Shown here: positions 8,450-18,595 of the stretch, one piece after another
How positions within the stretch are numbered: the first letter of the stretch is position 1
Layout: every line of letters begins with the position of its first letter
Notes under the pieces: model-generated
Databases searched by the model: none
Told to the model about the DNA's origin: nothing
The model's input: only the letters and a program-made list of their open reading frames with translations
Translations under genes and position numbers: made by a program
Source: CAVXXB01 sp963765585
Lineage (GTDB): Bacteria > Calditrichota > Calditrichia > JAJRVZ01
Length of the DNA: 64,000 bases
Reading direction: 5' to 3'
Assembly: GCA_963765585.1 (NCBI GenBank)
Contig: CAVXXB010000008.1
Location: 806,001-870,000, forward strand

Positions 8450-10798
8450 ATGAAAATAAAATTTTTCCTTTCCTCAATCATTTTATTGCTAGTCGGCATC
8501 ATTCACGTAAATGCAGAGACCATCATCAGTGGCCTGGTTCTTGATGCAAATACAAAACAACCACTTCCTGCCGCCAATATTCAGATCAGTGGTACCTATA
8601 AGGGTACCATTTCAAATGTGGATGGGTTCTTTGTAATTACGATTGATGAGTCATCTGCTATATTGACTACTTCATATATCGGCTATAAATCAAAATCCAC
8701 CAATGTTAGTTTCAGGGATCTGGGCCGTGAAATAAAAATACTTCTGGAGCCCATCATTTTTGAGGGAGAAACCATTACTGTAATCGCTGAAGATCCGGGT
8801 ATGCAGATCATGCGTGAAGTGATAAAACGAAAGAAAATATGGCGCGAAAAACTGACCACCTACCAGGCAAAAGCATACAGCCGGGTGGTAATCGAAAATG
8901 ATTCCGGTATTGTTAGTCTGGCTGAAAGTACTTCTGAAACGTTCTGGGATAAAGAAAAGGGAAATCGCGAGGTAATAAAGAGTAAAGAACAATCAAGTAA
9001 TCTTCAGGAAGAATATAATATCGCTTTTGCCAGCTATATCCCCAATTTATATGATGACGATATTAGTATTGCCGGTTATCAGATGATCGGCCCCACACAC
9101 CCGGATGCAATGGATTATTACCGGTTTAAACTAACAGACATCACCCGTATGGACAATAAAAGGGTGTTTCTGATTGAAGTCATACCCGATAGTAAACTGC
9201 AACCAATTTTTGAAGGTAAAGTTGCGGTTTTAGACAGTGCTTATGCCCTTCTTGAAGCAGAACTCATTCCGTACGAGAATGTCCGTTTTCCCATACCCAT
9301 TCAATCATGGGATATTTACTATATACAACAGTTCAGAAATTACGGAAGAGAGTTCTGGCTGCCGGTGGATCTCAGGATGACCGGATCCATAAAAATCGGA
9401 ATGCCGGGTCTTGAATTTCCAAAGATAAAATATCAACGTATTGCCAGCCTATCTGATTACCAGGTAAATATAGAATTACCGGATTCCCTTTATAAACAAG
9501 AAGACTTTTTGTCAGTAGATTCCGTTTCGCTGGCAGAAAACAAGCATATTCGCGCCATTCCGCTGTCCACGCAAGAAGATAAGGCCTATGAAGAGCTGGA
9601 CAGCACAATGACCATGCAAAAAGCCTTTAAACCGACCGGTTTCCTGGCACGGTTTGTTGAAATGGATGATAACTCCGTAGAAGTTGGTAGCGATGGCCGA
9701 AGCGTTTGGTCATATTTTTCACCATCTGTCTGGTATAACCGGGTTGATGAGCTCAATGCCGGTATAAATATAGATGAGCATCTTTTTGGCGGATTTTCAG
9801 TTCGTCTTGGAGCAGCATATAAAACCGGTTTAAAGCGTGGTGGATATCATTTTCGTTTACGTTACAATACTGGTAAATCGGTTCGCTGGCGGTTTGATGC
9901 AGCCGTCAGCACCCTGACCGAGTTACGCTACCAATCCATGTCATATTCCAGATTGGTTGCCAGCGCACTTCCACTGTTTGCACTAGATGATTACTTCGAT
10001 TATTACTGGAATAAAGGAATGCGTCTTGAAGCGGCCGCCCGTTTCCCAGAACTCAGATCAACGCTGGCACTTAAATATCACTATCAGGAACATTCGTCAC
10101 TAAATAAGACCAGTGATTTCAACATGATTTGGTCAGATTTTGAACAAAGAGAAAATCCAGCCATCCAGGAAGGAATTCTGAGATCGGTAGAAGTTTCTTA
10201 TCATTATGGCCGGCAGTTTGTTCCCTTTGGCGTGGTGGGACAGAAGAGAATCTATCTTAGTGCAGAACATACGCTATCCGGAAATTTTGATTTTACAGTT
10301 TTAAAATTGGAAGCTGATTGGCGCATACCAACATTTCTAAAACGCCGTCTGTTACCCAATGCGCTTGATCTGCATATCCAGATGGGCACCTCCTATGGTG
10401 ATCTACCGATTCAAAGATTTGGCGCACTGGACGCTGCATTTTATGCGTTTACTCCATTTGCCACCTTTCGCTCATTGATGGGAAGACCTCTTGAAGGCGA
10501 AAAATATGCGGCCCTGTTCTGGGAGCATAATTTCCGAACGGTTCCCTTTGAACTTCTTGGGATTGATTTTCTGGTAGATAAAAGTATCAGTTTAATTGTA
10601 TATGGCGGGCATGGACGTACCTGGATTTCCGATCAGCGACGGGATATCTTAACACATGACTATATTTATGAAGACCGGGTTCGTCATGAACTGGGCGCTT
10701 CGATAAATGGTATATTCAGTTTGATAAGAATGGATTTTACATACCGAATAGACCAACCGCGATTTTATGTCGGTGTTGGTATGACACGATTTTTTTGA
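8450..10798 (+). CDS. DUF5686-type outer membrane protein with carboxypeptidase-like domain
   Basis: From MKIKFFLSSIILLLVG the protein has a signal peptide, then a carboxypeptidase-regulatory-like beta-sandwich (about residues 22-105: ISGLVLDANTKQPLPAANI). A long DUF5686 region follows and ends in alternating amphipathic strands of an outer-membrane barrel with terminal MTRFF. Such proteins are common in Bacteroidota-like genomes; their substrate is unknown. The longer frame beginning at 8342 adds 36 residues with no signal peptide, so the internal ATG is preferred. It stands alone and diverges from ppdK. Confidence 0.82.
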   Translation: MKIKFFLSSIILLLVGIIHVNAETIISGLVLDANTKQPLPAANIQISGTYKGTISNVDGFFVITIDESSAILTTSYIGYKSKSTNVSFRDLGREIKILLEPIIFEGETITVIAEDPGMQIMREVIKRKKIWREKLTTYQAKAYSRVVIENDSGIVSLAESTSETFWDKEKGNREVIKSKEQSSNLQEEYNIAFASYIPNLYDDDISIAGYQMIGPTHPDAMDYYRFKLTDITRMDNKRVFLIEVIPDSKLQPIFEGKVAVLDSAYALLEAELIPYENVRFPIPIQSWDIYYIQQFRNYGREFWLPVDLRMTGSIKIGMPGLEFPKIKYQRIASLSDYQVNIELPDSLYKQEDFLSVDSVSLAENKHIRAIPLSTQEDKAYEELDSTMTMQKAFKPTGFLARFVEMDDNSVEVGSDGRSVWSYFSPSVWYNRVDELNAGINIDEHLFGGFSVRLGAAYKTGLKRGGYHFRLRYNTGKSVRWRFDAAVSTLTELRYQSMSYSRLVASALPLFALDDYFDYYWNKGMRLEAAARFPELRSTLALKYHYQEHSSLNKTSDFNMIWSDFEQRENPAIQEGILRSVEVSYHYGRQFVPFGVVGQKRIYLSAEHTLSGNFDFTVLKLEADWRIPTFLKRRLLPNALDLHIQMGTSYGDLPIQRFGALDAAFYAFTPFATFRSLMGRPLEGEKYAALFWEHNFRTVPFELLGIDFLVDKSISLIVYGGHGRTWISDQRRDILTHDYIYEDRVRHELGASINGIFSLIRMDFTYRIDQPRFYVGVGMTRFF

Positions 10799-10806
10799 TT
10801 TCCGTC

Positions 10807-10828
10807 ACCCCCGAAAAGTGGGGTTTTC
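10807..10828 (+). terminator. Possible terminator after the DUF5686 gene
   Basis: A short stem ACCCC / GGGGT with an 8-base loop is followed by TTTT, 10 bases after the stop codon. The stem is only five pairs, so this is tentative. Confidence 0.4.
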
Positions 10829-11005
10829 AACCTGAATTTATTTGAGGGTCTAATTTAAGGGATTCTGAAATCGCGAAACAAGTTCGGGCAGGCATGTTCA
10901 GAATGACGTTTAGGTAAAAAAATCATTTTTCAGAAGTCTCGTACATATAAGTAAAGGTCCGGCTTATTATCTTAAACATTACCATATAACATTGGAGATA
11001 AAAAA

Positions 11006-11638
11006 ATGAAAATGTACAACTTTCTTCTCGTATCAAGTTTCCTGGGATGTGCAGTAATGGTGAGTTCCTGTGATAAGCCAGAATCTGATAAGGGTTCTTT
11101 GCAACCACAAGAGTTTAAACAAGTTGTTACCCAGGGGCAAAAAGCGGCTGGAACCCTCATGAAATCGTTAAAGAAGGAATTATTTACTGCAATGGGCAAA
11201 GAAGGCGCCACCGGCGCAATAGAGATATGCAGATCACGTGCAATGCAAATTACAGATTCATTGGCTATCGCGAATCCGCTAATAAAAGATATCCGACGTA
11301 CCAGCAAAAAGTATCGAAATCCGGCAAATGCACCGGATGAATTGGATGCAAAGATTCTTACCGATTATGAGAATCGTGTTGCTAAAGGTGACACCCTGCC
11401 AGAATTTATTGTGGAGAATTTTGAAGACAATGGAGTTGTATATCATCGGTATTATCAGCCATTATATGTACAACCGCTGTGTACCAGCTGTCATGGACAA
11501 AAAGTAAAAATGAAAGAGGAAATAGTCACACTTTTAGCTAAAAATTATCCCGACGATTTAGCCTATGGCTATGAACCGAAGGAATTCAGAGGATTGATTC
11601 GGGTTACATTAAACCCCATCACCTCTTCCGGAGATTAG
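11006..11638 (+). CDS. Tll0287-like (DUF3365) c-type heme lipoprotein
   Basis: The 210-residue protein has a lipoprotein signal (hydrophobic run ending VMVSSC, lipid-anchored Cys at residue 22) and a DUF3365/Tll0287-like PAS-type fold with a CTSCH heme c attachment motif near residue 161. Family members are heme-based sensors or electron carriers. A GGAG sits 8 bases before the ATG. The last codons (SSGD and the TAG) are formed by the first copy of the two-hairpin repeat that begins at 11628, so the repeat has supplied the C-terminus and stop codon. Confidence 0.85.
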   Translation: MKMYNFLLVSSFLGCAVMVSSCDKPESDKGSLQPQEFKQVVTQGQKAAGTLMKSLKKELFTAMGKEGATGAIEICRSRAMQITDSLAIANPLIKDIRRTSKKYRNPANAPDELDAKILTDYENRVAKGDTLPEFIVENFEDNGVVYHRYYQPLYVQPLCTSCHGQKVKMKEEIVTLLAKNYPDDLAYGYEPKEFRGLIRVTLNPITSSGD

Positions 11639-11895
11639 CAAAGCGATCTCCGGTAAAACTAACCTGCAGCACACTTATGCTGGAAACCGCTGCGCTAATT
11701 TCCAGCTGAGAAATTTACCTCTTCCGGAGATTAGCAAAGCGATCTCCGGTAAAATTAACCCACAGCACACTATGCTGGAAACCGCTGCGCTAATTTCCAT
11801 CTGAGAAATTTACCTCTTCCGGAGATTAGCGAAGCGATCTCCGGTAAAATCAACCTTTAGCATACTTTGCCGGAAACCGCTGCGCTAATTTCCGG
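11628..11895 (+). repeat. Three copies of a two-hairpin repeat
   Basis: Three units of about 92 bp each contain hairpin 1 (CCGGAGAT, about 10-base loop TAGCAAAGCG, ATCTCCGG) and hairpin 2 (GGAAACCGCTGCGCTAATTTCC). The same unit, in a slightly different version, forms the larger array at 62.1-62.9 kb. The units fill the gap between two convergent genes, and the first overlaps the DUF3365 stop codon. Confidence 0.9.
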
Positions 11896-11907
11896 CGAAG
11901 TTTACTA

Positions 11908-12759
11908 TTAGATAAGATCATACGAAAAACCTATTGCAAGGGTCTGTTTAAGCTGTCTTTTAGAAGAAACATCACGATCATAAAACAGCCGGATTGTCAG
12001 CGTTACATTCAACAGATCAGTCACTTTTCCAACAAATGTATTATCCCAATCCACATCAATTTCATCAAATCTTTTCAAATTTGAAAACATACCCAGTTTT
12101 CCGGTATAAACTAAATTTTCGGCAATATGAGCAGTGAAATCGGTAACAGACTCTAATCCATATTCAGATCTGAATGTTTCACCCAGCGCATAGCGATCCG
12201 CATGTTTATCTGTGATGGTTTGCTTAAAGGCAGCACCCAGGCGTGTTTTAAAATTATCACCCTGTGCATACCCTACTCCAATACTCTCCGTAAAATATCC
12301 CGGATCCATAAAATTTGATATCTCAATACGGGAAGTATCCGTATATTCATATCCACGGGTAAACTGTGACAAACCGGTAATACTGACAAATGGATTTATA
12401 TTTAAGTTCCCGCCCATTTTATAGCTAAACACACTCTCAATTTTAATTTCATCTGCCGCTTTTTTTGATTCATCGTCACCTATTTTAGTTTTACCGTATG
12501 ACAATTTTCCCGCGTTTGCCCAGTTAAAATTTTCCCTGTCATTAATAAATTTTGCCATCAAATCTGTTTGCCAGGCCCACGAATTTTCTCCACCCTGAGA
12601 CCAGTTATCAAATTGATTCTGAGTAAAATTGAAATTGGCAACCACATCATTTTTCCATCCATACTCCGGCTCTTTTTTTTCTTCATCCCCACCATCTTGA
12701 GAAAAAAGAATTCCCGACATCAGAAATAAAAGCACTACAAATCTACCCATTTTGATCAT
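11908..12759 (-). CDS. DUF3078-like outer membrane protein
   Basis: A 283-residue secreted protein: signal peptide ending near residue 20 (VLLFLMSGILFSQ), an acidic linker, then amphipathic beta strands with the family pattern FNFTQNQFDNWSQGGENSW and a C-terminal hydrophobic strand. DUF3078 proteins are predicted outer-membrane barrels of FCB bacteria without an assigned function. An alternative start is Met4. It converges with the heme lipoprotein gene across the repeat array. Confidence 0.8.
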   Translation of the reverse strand: MIKMGRFVVLLFLMSGILFSQDGGDEEKKEPEYGWKNDVVANFNFTQNQFDNWSQGGENSWAWQTDLMAKFINDRENFNWANAGKLSYGKTKIGDDESKKAADEIKIESVFSYKMGGNLNINPFVSITGLSQFTRGYEYTDTSRIEISNFMDPGYFTESIGVGYAQGDNFKTRLGAAFKQTITDKHADRYALGETFRSEYGLESVTDFTAHIAENLVYTGKLGMFSNLKRFDEIDVDWDNTFVGKVTDLLNVTLTIRLFYDRDVSSKRQLKQTLAIGFSYDLI

Positions 12760-12947
12760 TACAGAACCTCCACATTAAAAATTTGAACTACTGATATTTT
12801 TCACACCATGTACTAGATTAGAGATTATATGTACTTAGATGCTGGATACAAATTACGGATCTATGGGATCCCAAAGCCAGCTTTTAATCCCTAATTTCTA
12901 ATTCCTAATCTCTAATTATACAATATCCTCTGTGATTGCAAATCACT

Positions 12948-13827
12948 CTACCGGTTTAGTTTCACAGTTCCCGATTGTTCGAACGGCAGCGAATGCGTAC
13001 CAAGCAATGAGACTGAACTACTCATGTCAACATTACCGTTTAAATTATAATTCAGGTTACTGTTACCATTGATGAGTTGATACACAGATTGTCCCATTTG
13101 TAAAAAATCTAATTTCATGGGAATCGTGACTATTCCTTCGCCTTTTTCATTTACCTGCATTGCGGAACTATTTTTTCCGGAGATCCATTCAAGACCATTT
13201 ACTTTAAAATTATAGTTCAACTGATTAAATATCATAGAAAAGGCATTGGGATTGTCGATTGCTATTTTCAGGTCAAGATTGGCTCCGGTAAAACCAATAT
13301 TATTCAATTTTAAATCATGTACGCTAATTGCAGGTAATTTTGGTATTGGAATATGCCCGGTGTGAGAGATTGGTATCCGCGTATCTCCCAATACCGGCAG
13401 GTTAAAAATAAGCCCTAATTTTACCTGATAATTAGTACTATCCACATTTTTAAGTGAATTAAACATGTTATAAATATCAACATATTTCAGGCTTACGGGA
13501 AAATTAACCCGGCTGGTACCCTGCGCTTCAATATTAAGTTTTTCATTTTGATTGCCGCTGACAAATGAATTATCATTTAACAGGAAATCATAATCGAAGC
13601 CGTCCATGGCGATACCGATTGTATTTGGATTGTTTACATCGATACCAAAAATCAAATCCACCTGATCAAAACTCAGTCCTGTTAGTTTTGCTTCAGGCTA
13701 CATTTGCCATAGGTTTTTGAACATTCATTTGATCCAACATCTTCGATAAATCGGCACATGAGGTTAAAAACATACTTATCACAATGCCGAGAAAAATGAA
13801 TATTAACAGATTTTGATTCTTTTTCAT
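12948..13827 (-). CDS. LEA type 2 (WHy) lipoprotein, frameshifted
   Basis: The start at 13827 gives a lipoprotein signal (LFIFLGIV... MFLTSC, Cys24) and ends at a TGA at 13693-13695. The next frame continues without a gap of sense as PEAKLTGLSFDQVDLIFGID and runs for 240 more residues. The body contains two LEA_2/WHy-type beta domains, each with DVNNPN/IDNPN-type motifs and a VNFPV/VTIPM core strand. Such proteins are envelope stress-associated. A single base near 13693-13700 separates the two frames. It ends 10 bases from mscS and is probably co-transcribed with it. Confidence 0.8.
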
Positions 13828-13837
13828 TTAAATCCTC

Positions 13838-14656
13838 TTACTTTTCCTGGTATAGATGAACGTCCCGTTGTGGAAATGGAATCGAAATACCCTGGGCATC
13901 AAATTCAAGTTTCACATTTTCCTGCATATCAAAAAAGATTCCCCAGTAATTTTCTGAAGCACACCAAACCCGTACAGTAAAGTTAACCGAGCTATCTCCA
14001 AGTTCGCCAACAACAACCAGTGGCTCCGGATCTTTCAGAATCCTTTCATCCGAACTAACCATTTTTACCAGAATATCTTTTGCTTTTTTTATGTCATCTC
14101 CATATCCGATACCAAACTTCATATCTACACGCCGTGTCGCTTCTGTCGAGAAATTGGTGACACTTCCATTGGCCAATGCCCCATTCGGGATAATAACCGT
14201 TTTATTGTCAAATGTTTTCATAATGGTATTTAACACATGGATGGCATCGACTTTGCCGGCATAACCCTGGGCATCAATCACATCACCCACACGGAATGGT
14301 TTGAATAAAAGCAAGAGGACGCCACCGGCGAAATTACTAAGACTGCCCTGTAAGGCAAGACCCACAGCCAAACCAGCCGCCCCAAGTACAGCAATAAATG
14401 ATGTTGCTTCAATTCCAAGCATAGATGCAACACTGATTAAAAGCAACGCCTTTAGCATAATACTTATCAAACTACCAAGAAATTTTTGCAAAGATAAATC
14501 AACATTTGCTTTAACCATTGCTTTAGATATTGACTTTGATAAAATCCGGATCACCCACAAACCTATCAACAATGTGATAAGAGCAAGGATAACCCCCGGG
14601 CCGTGTTTCATTAATAAATCTATACCTTGTTGCGCATACACATTAACATCTTCCAT
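13838..14656 (-). CDS. mscS: Small-conductance mechanosensitive channel
   Basis: A 272-residue MscS-family protein: three N-terminal membrane helices, the pore-lining TM3 with Gly/Ala spacing (AVLGAAGLAVGLALQGSL), then the FKPFRVGD segment and the cytoplasmic beta/vestibule domains (VIIPNG). It releases solutes on hypo-osmotic shock. Length is normal. It is the first gene of a two-gene unit with the LEA-2 lipoprotein. Confidence 0.95.
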   Translation of the reverse strand: MEDVNVYAQQGIDLLMKHGPGVILALITLLIGLWVIRILSKSISKAMVKANVDLSLQKFLGSLISIMLKALLLISVASMLGIEATSFIAVLGAAGLAVGLALQGSLSNFAGGVLLLLFKPFRVGDVIDAQGYAGKVDAIHVLNTIMKTFDNKTVIIPNGALANGSVTNFSTEATRRVDMKFGIGYGDDIKKAKDILVKMVSSDERILKDPEPLVVVGELGDSSVNFTVRVWCASENYWGIFFDMQENVKLEFDAQGISIPFPQRDVHLYQEK

Positions 14657-15302
14657 TTTTCCTCCTTAGTTCAATGAATAAATAATAAAAATAAAGACAC
14701 TATAACTGTTTAAACTACTATATATTCCCAGGGAGCTACATAGTTTATTCCTTGACATATATATAAGTATTTTATCTTAACCCGGTGTTTAATAATTTTT
14801 AACCGCCAGGCGCGCAGAGAAGATGCAGACTACGCAAAATATATAATTATAAATCTTTGCTTAACTCAGGCAATTTTTAGCGCTCATTGCGGTTAAATAA
14901 TACTATCCATTGATCCCGAAATTCAGGGTAAAATCCTTGGGAATGACGAAAACGGGTCCGGACTGAATCAATAATCTGTTTACGTTTGTAAGCACATGCT
15001 AAGACAATACAAATAAAGCGTATAATTTATAGTGAATACTATTGAATATTAAATGACGGTGGTCACACTAATTTAAACAGATATGTCAAAAGGGGAAAAT
15101 AATTTGACCCGATTATTAAAAAATTTACCACGAAGCCCCGAAGACACAAAGGAAAATAGGGTTTAAATTTTAATAAAAAAACAAAAAATGTATAATACAC
15201 TTATAAATATTTCTGATAATCTATTATTTTTTCTAGATTTGTGACTTCGTGGTTATAAATATTTCAGGTTAAATACCTTGTCAGGATTAGGGGGAATTTG
15301 TC
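14657..15302. other. Intergenic region without genes
   Basis: AT-rich DNA between mscS and the truncated sensor gene. It holds low-complexity remnants (CCACGAAGCCCCGAAGACACAAAGG type) and a short 'GAAATTCAGGGTAAAATCC' repeat-like piece. I see no open frame with coding character, no tRNA and no clear operator. Confidence 0.5.
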
Positions 15303-16004
15303 TTAATCGGCAGCCTTGTCAATATCGAGGATCTTTGAACCCTTCAGATACTCACGAGTCTCATATCTGGTAAGATTCATTAATTTTCCGGTCATTTTTG
15401 TCATTCGTTTGATTTGTTGTTTTATGGTTTTCAATTTGGTAATCGTCTCTTTGCGATCGAACTCATTCATCAATAAAAGATCATTTACAACGGTGAGCAC
15501 AGTCAGTGGTTGATTCATTTCATGACAGACCGCGCCAGCTATCTCAATAATGCTTTTCATTTTCTCCTTCTGTAAACGCTCCTCTTCTGCCAATTTTTGA
15601 TCTGTAATATCCTTTGCGGCAGATAAAATTCCATTTGAACCATCGGGTAATGTAATTTTTGTCTCAATCAAATCCATATAGCATGCAGAGCCATCTTTTC
15701 GCAGACTTTTCACACTATGCTTTAGAATTTGTCCTTTTTTTAACTTTGATAAATTAGAGTTCACATCGGGAGCATGATCAGGATGGGCGAGTATATGAAC
15801 ATTTTTACCGATCAATTCCTTGCGATTATATCCTAGCCAATTACATAACGCCGGATTAACATCAACAATATTACCGTCCAGATCTTCCAGCAACAGACCA
15901 CCTGGAGAGAGAGTAAAGAGAGTTTGATATCGATCTTCTACTTTATCAAACGGTAACGTATTTGTATGAGAGGCTGTGTGAGTTTTTGTTTTTTTCTTTT
16001 CCAC
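15303..16004 (-). CDS. PAS domain protein with HisKA domain but no ATPase
   Basis: The 233-residue protein has a PAS domain (residues about 25-140, LSPGGLLLEDLDGNIVDVNP) followed by a HisKA dimerisation helix with the phospho-acceptor CHEMNQPLTVL. It stops at DIDKAAD, where a HATPase domain would begin. It could be phosphorylated by another kinase, or act as a phosphotransfer or dimerisation partner. It is the last gene of the signalling operon, 96 bases after the CheA-like gene. The stop looks genuine: the C-terminal GSKILDID segment is a known end of such short proteins, and the downstream DNA has no ATPase motifs. Confidence 0.75.
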   Translation of the reverse strand: MEKKKTKTHTASHTNTLPFDKVEDRYQTLFTLSPGGLLLEDLDGNIVDVNPALCNWLGYNRKELIGKNVHILAHPDHAPDVNSNLSKLKKGQILKHSVKSLRKDGSACYMDLIETKITLPDGSNGILSAAKDITDQKLAEEERLQKEKMKSIIEIAGAVCHEMNQPLTVLTVVNDLLLMNEFDRKETITKLKTIKQQIKRMTKMTGKLMNLTRYETREYLKGSKILDIDKAAD

Positions 16005-16100
16005 TACATCACTATCATATTATATAGCATATTAATATTGACAACATACTTTCGGGTAAATCAAAAGACAAAATTCAACTACAGGGGATATAACATACCA

Positions 16101-17587
16101 TCATTTGACTGGAAGTGAGATGGTATATTCGCAAAAATTTTCACTTGTAAAGGTGATTTTAATTTTTCCACGATGCATTTTTAATTTCTTTTTTGCCATT
16201 TCCATCTCACCAAATATTTCCTTTATATATTCCGCTTCTGTAAGAGAGGGAGTCGCCAGGCTAGGCATAAACAATAGCCGTATCACTTCTGAGCCGAGCT
16301 GGCTGGAACCAAAGGGGTGATCACGCTGGGTCTTGGAATCGGAATTCTCTATCGTCTTTTGCAACAGTCTCTCAATTCTGACCAGTCTTCCATCATGTCT
16401 CAATTTGAATCCACATTGACCTCGTTTGGCATAAGATTCAATATCAACCATACCAACGGGATCTTTGTTGTTAGACTTTCGCTCATCCGGCGTTTCAATA
16501 CCATAATATATTGAAAAGCGTACCAGAATAATTAAAAATTCCCGCACGATTTGCTGATGCGCATATGGTATAATAGAGGTATCAAAATTGGCCGCAGTAA
16601 ACTTTACTTTTTTATCTAATTGCTTGCTTAAATTCTCAACAAGATTGCTCACCGTGCGCAGTAGGAGACGTCCTTCATATCTCCGCGTAGGTCGCAATGT
16701 GTTACTATAAGGCTTGAATCTTTGCATGAGTGAATTGACATCTTTCAACATTTGTCTCATTTCACCCAATTGAATCACGACCGGGACAAAATCACTGCCG
16801 CTAATATTTTCTGCAGATTTGAGTTTATCTACCTCTTCTTCAAACGAATTTAGTTTATCAGTAAAAAACTGGAGATTTAATAATGACGCATTATTACTTA
16901 GTTGATGAATCGATTTAATTATTTTATTGAGTACGGGTTGGCAATCCTCGGATCCCTTAAATTCTTTAACTCCGTATCAATGAACTTTAATTCTTCGTCG
17001 GAGACATCCATAAATTCTTTTAACAGGGGTGGTGCGACACGCAATATATTGACCAACCACTCCATTTGTTTGGTATTTGTCTCTTCAATTTCCTCAATTT
17101 TTTTGGTCAGAGTTTCTGCTTTGGTAATATCTTTTACACTGCAGACGATGCGCTCTATGTCTGAACCTTTTTTTACTCTTCTGAATTTAAAAGACAAAAA
17201 TTTAGAGGATGTCCATAAACCCCACCGGTTTTCAAAATGAAATTCGACACGGTTTAAGGGATTGAGCTCTTCGAGGGTATCGTCATCAAGATCCTCACGA
17301 AAAAGTAGATTCATAAACTCCAATGAATTATTGATAATATTTTCAGGCACACGTTTGGTCAAAACATCAATAAAACTTTGACCAGCCGTAACCTTTTGAT
17401 CAATAATTCCTTCCAGGGCATCGGAGAATTCTTCTTCAATTTCAAAATCAGAATTGAGAAAAAACAATCCCTCTTCTACTGTTTGTAGAATAATGTTTTT
17501 TTCATTATTTAAAGGTTTTTTATTGCTGGTAGGAATTTCTTCTCCTGCAACAACCTCTTCGCTCTGGGCTAAAATTTTCTCTTCCAT
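16101..17587 (-). CDS. PAS-HPt-ATPase-like signalling protein, degenerate and frameshifted
   Basis: Frame one (17587-16919) has a PAS-like domain (TVEEGLFFLNSDFEIEE) and the start of a helical domain. The next frame continues from PVLNKIIKSIHQLSNNAS through the end of an HPt-like bundle and a GHKL ATPase-like region. The break is one base near 16925-16940. A His remains at the HPt position (SIHQLSNNAS), but the Lys-Gly after it is lost. In the ATPase region the N-box Asn is replaced (VRFSIYYGIE), and the G1 box reads RHDGRL. It is a paralogue of the next two large genes and probably cannot bind ATP. It overlaps no gene; CheX lies 34 bases upstream. Confidence 0.75.
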
Positions 17588-17621
17588 AAAGATCTTTAGT
17601 CGCTTTCCAGAAATATCAATA

Positions 17622-18068
17622 CTATTCTAAGCATACGACAAGGAACGATTTGTGATCATGCCAGGTTAGAGGCACCACAAACGATTGTATATTATCCGGT
17701 AATTTGATGTCTTTTGCCTGTCCTTCTACCACAACGGGAACGGAAATCATAAAATCGCTGCCATAGGCCTGGCGCACATTTCCGGAAATGGTATTGGCAA
17801 TCTCACCTACCAGATCTTTTATATCACCGGGTGCAACATCTTCAGTACCAAGGATAATATTTGCAATTGATTTCAGCATTTCTTCACCGGTGGTGATGTA
17901 AATACTTCCCTTCCGTTTTCCTGAGATACCAATAATTCCGGTATATCCCAGAACGACCGGAGATTCATCTTTTATATACGGTATACCCGCGCTGGCTTTT
18001 TCATTGGTTACTTCTTCAAAATAATTGAGTGTACTGTCAATAAAAAAGTGAAGATCAGTTTCATTCAT
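17622..18068 (-). CDS. cheX: CheX-type chemotaxis phosphatase
   Basis: The 148-residue protein matches CheX/CheC-family CheY-P phosphatases: the active-site helix with E-x-x-N is seen in VGEIANTISGNVRQ (about residues 87-100), preceded by a beta strand VVLGYTGIIGISG and a TGEEM loop. It would dephosphorylate the adjacent CheY-like regulators. It lies 15 bases downstream of cheY and 34 bases upstream of the CheA-like gene, inside the operon. No MCP, CheW or flagellar gene is nearby, so the output is probably not motility. Confidence 0.88.
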   Translation of the reverse strand: MNETDLHFFIDSTLNYFEEVTNEKASAGIPYIKDESPVVLGYTGIIGISGKRKGSIYITTGEEMLKSIANIILGTEDVAPGDIKDLVGEIANTISGNVRQAYGSDFMISVPVVVEGQAKDIKLPDNIQSFVVPLTWHDHKSFLVVCLE

Positions 18069-18083
18069 TTTCCGTTTCTCCTC

Positions 18084-18458
18084 TTAATTTTGGGCTATTA
18101 GCCGTTGGAAAGATTCCTGAATCTTTTCCGGTGTAAACGGTTTTGGCAGGAAACTCTTTGCGCCTAATTTTATTGCTTTTAGACCCGTTGCTTTGTCAGA
18201 AAGAGCCGTGACTACCATTACCTTTACATCGCTTTTGATTTTAAGCATTTCCTCTAGCACAGTTAATCCATCTAATTCAGGCATTGTAATATCCAGAGTA
18301 ACAACATCCGGATCCTTCTCGCTAAATAGCTCAAGTGCTACTTTGCCATTCTCGGCGGTACCTACTACCTCAATGTTAAACTGCTTGAGATGCTTATGGA
18401 TCGCCTCCCTGATAATGAAGGAATCATCCACAATCAAGACTTTGATTTTGTCCTGCAT
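18084..18458 (-). CDS. CheY-like response regulator
   Basis: A single receiver domain of 124 residues with all key residues: acidic pair in VDDS, phospho-acceptor Asp in TLDITMP, conserved Thr in VTALS and Lys in LPKPF. There is no output domain. It is nearly a copy, in pattern, of the second CheY at 26986 (shared ALSDKATGLKA and GAKSFL), so they are recent paralogues. It would take phosphate from the CheA-like HPt protein upstream and be reset by CheX downstream. Confidence 0.93.
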   Translation of the reverse strand: MQDKIKVLIVDDSFIIREAIHKHLKQFNIEVVGTAENGKVALELFSEKDPDVVTLDITMPELDGLTVLEEMLKIKSDVKVMVVTALSDKATGLKAIKLGAKSFLPKPFTPEKIQESFQRLIAQN

Positions 18459-18492
18459 ATGCGCCTCCTAATTTAAAATTATCGTCATCGTT

Positions 18493-18508
18493 TGAAACAT
18501 ATGTTTCA
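18493..18508. promoter_or_regulatory. Perfect 16-bp palindrome upstream of cheY
   Basis: TGAAACATATGTTTCA is a perfect palindrome 35 bases upstream of the cheY start, in the 137-base gap after the ROK-CheA gene. The position fits a repressor or activator site for the cheY-cheX part of the operon. No copy was noticed elsewhere in the cluster. Confidence 0.4.
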
Positions 18509-18595
18509 TTGACACTTTCCCTATTAGTTTATTATTCGAAGTCGATTTACTTTTCTTTAATTTGATTCCATATTTTTATCTAAAATTTTGTAATT

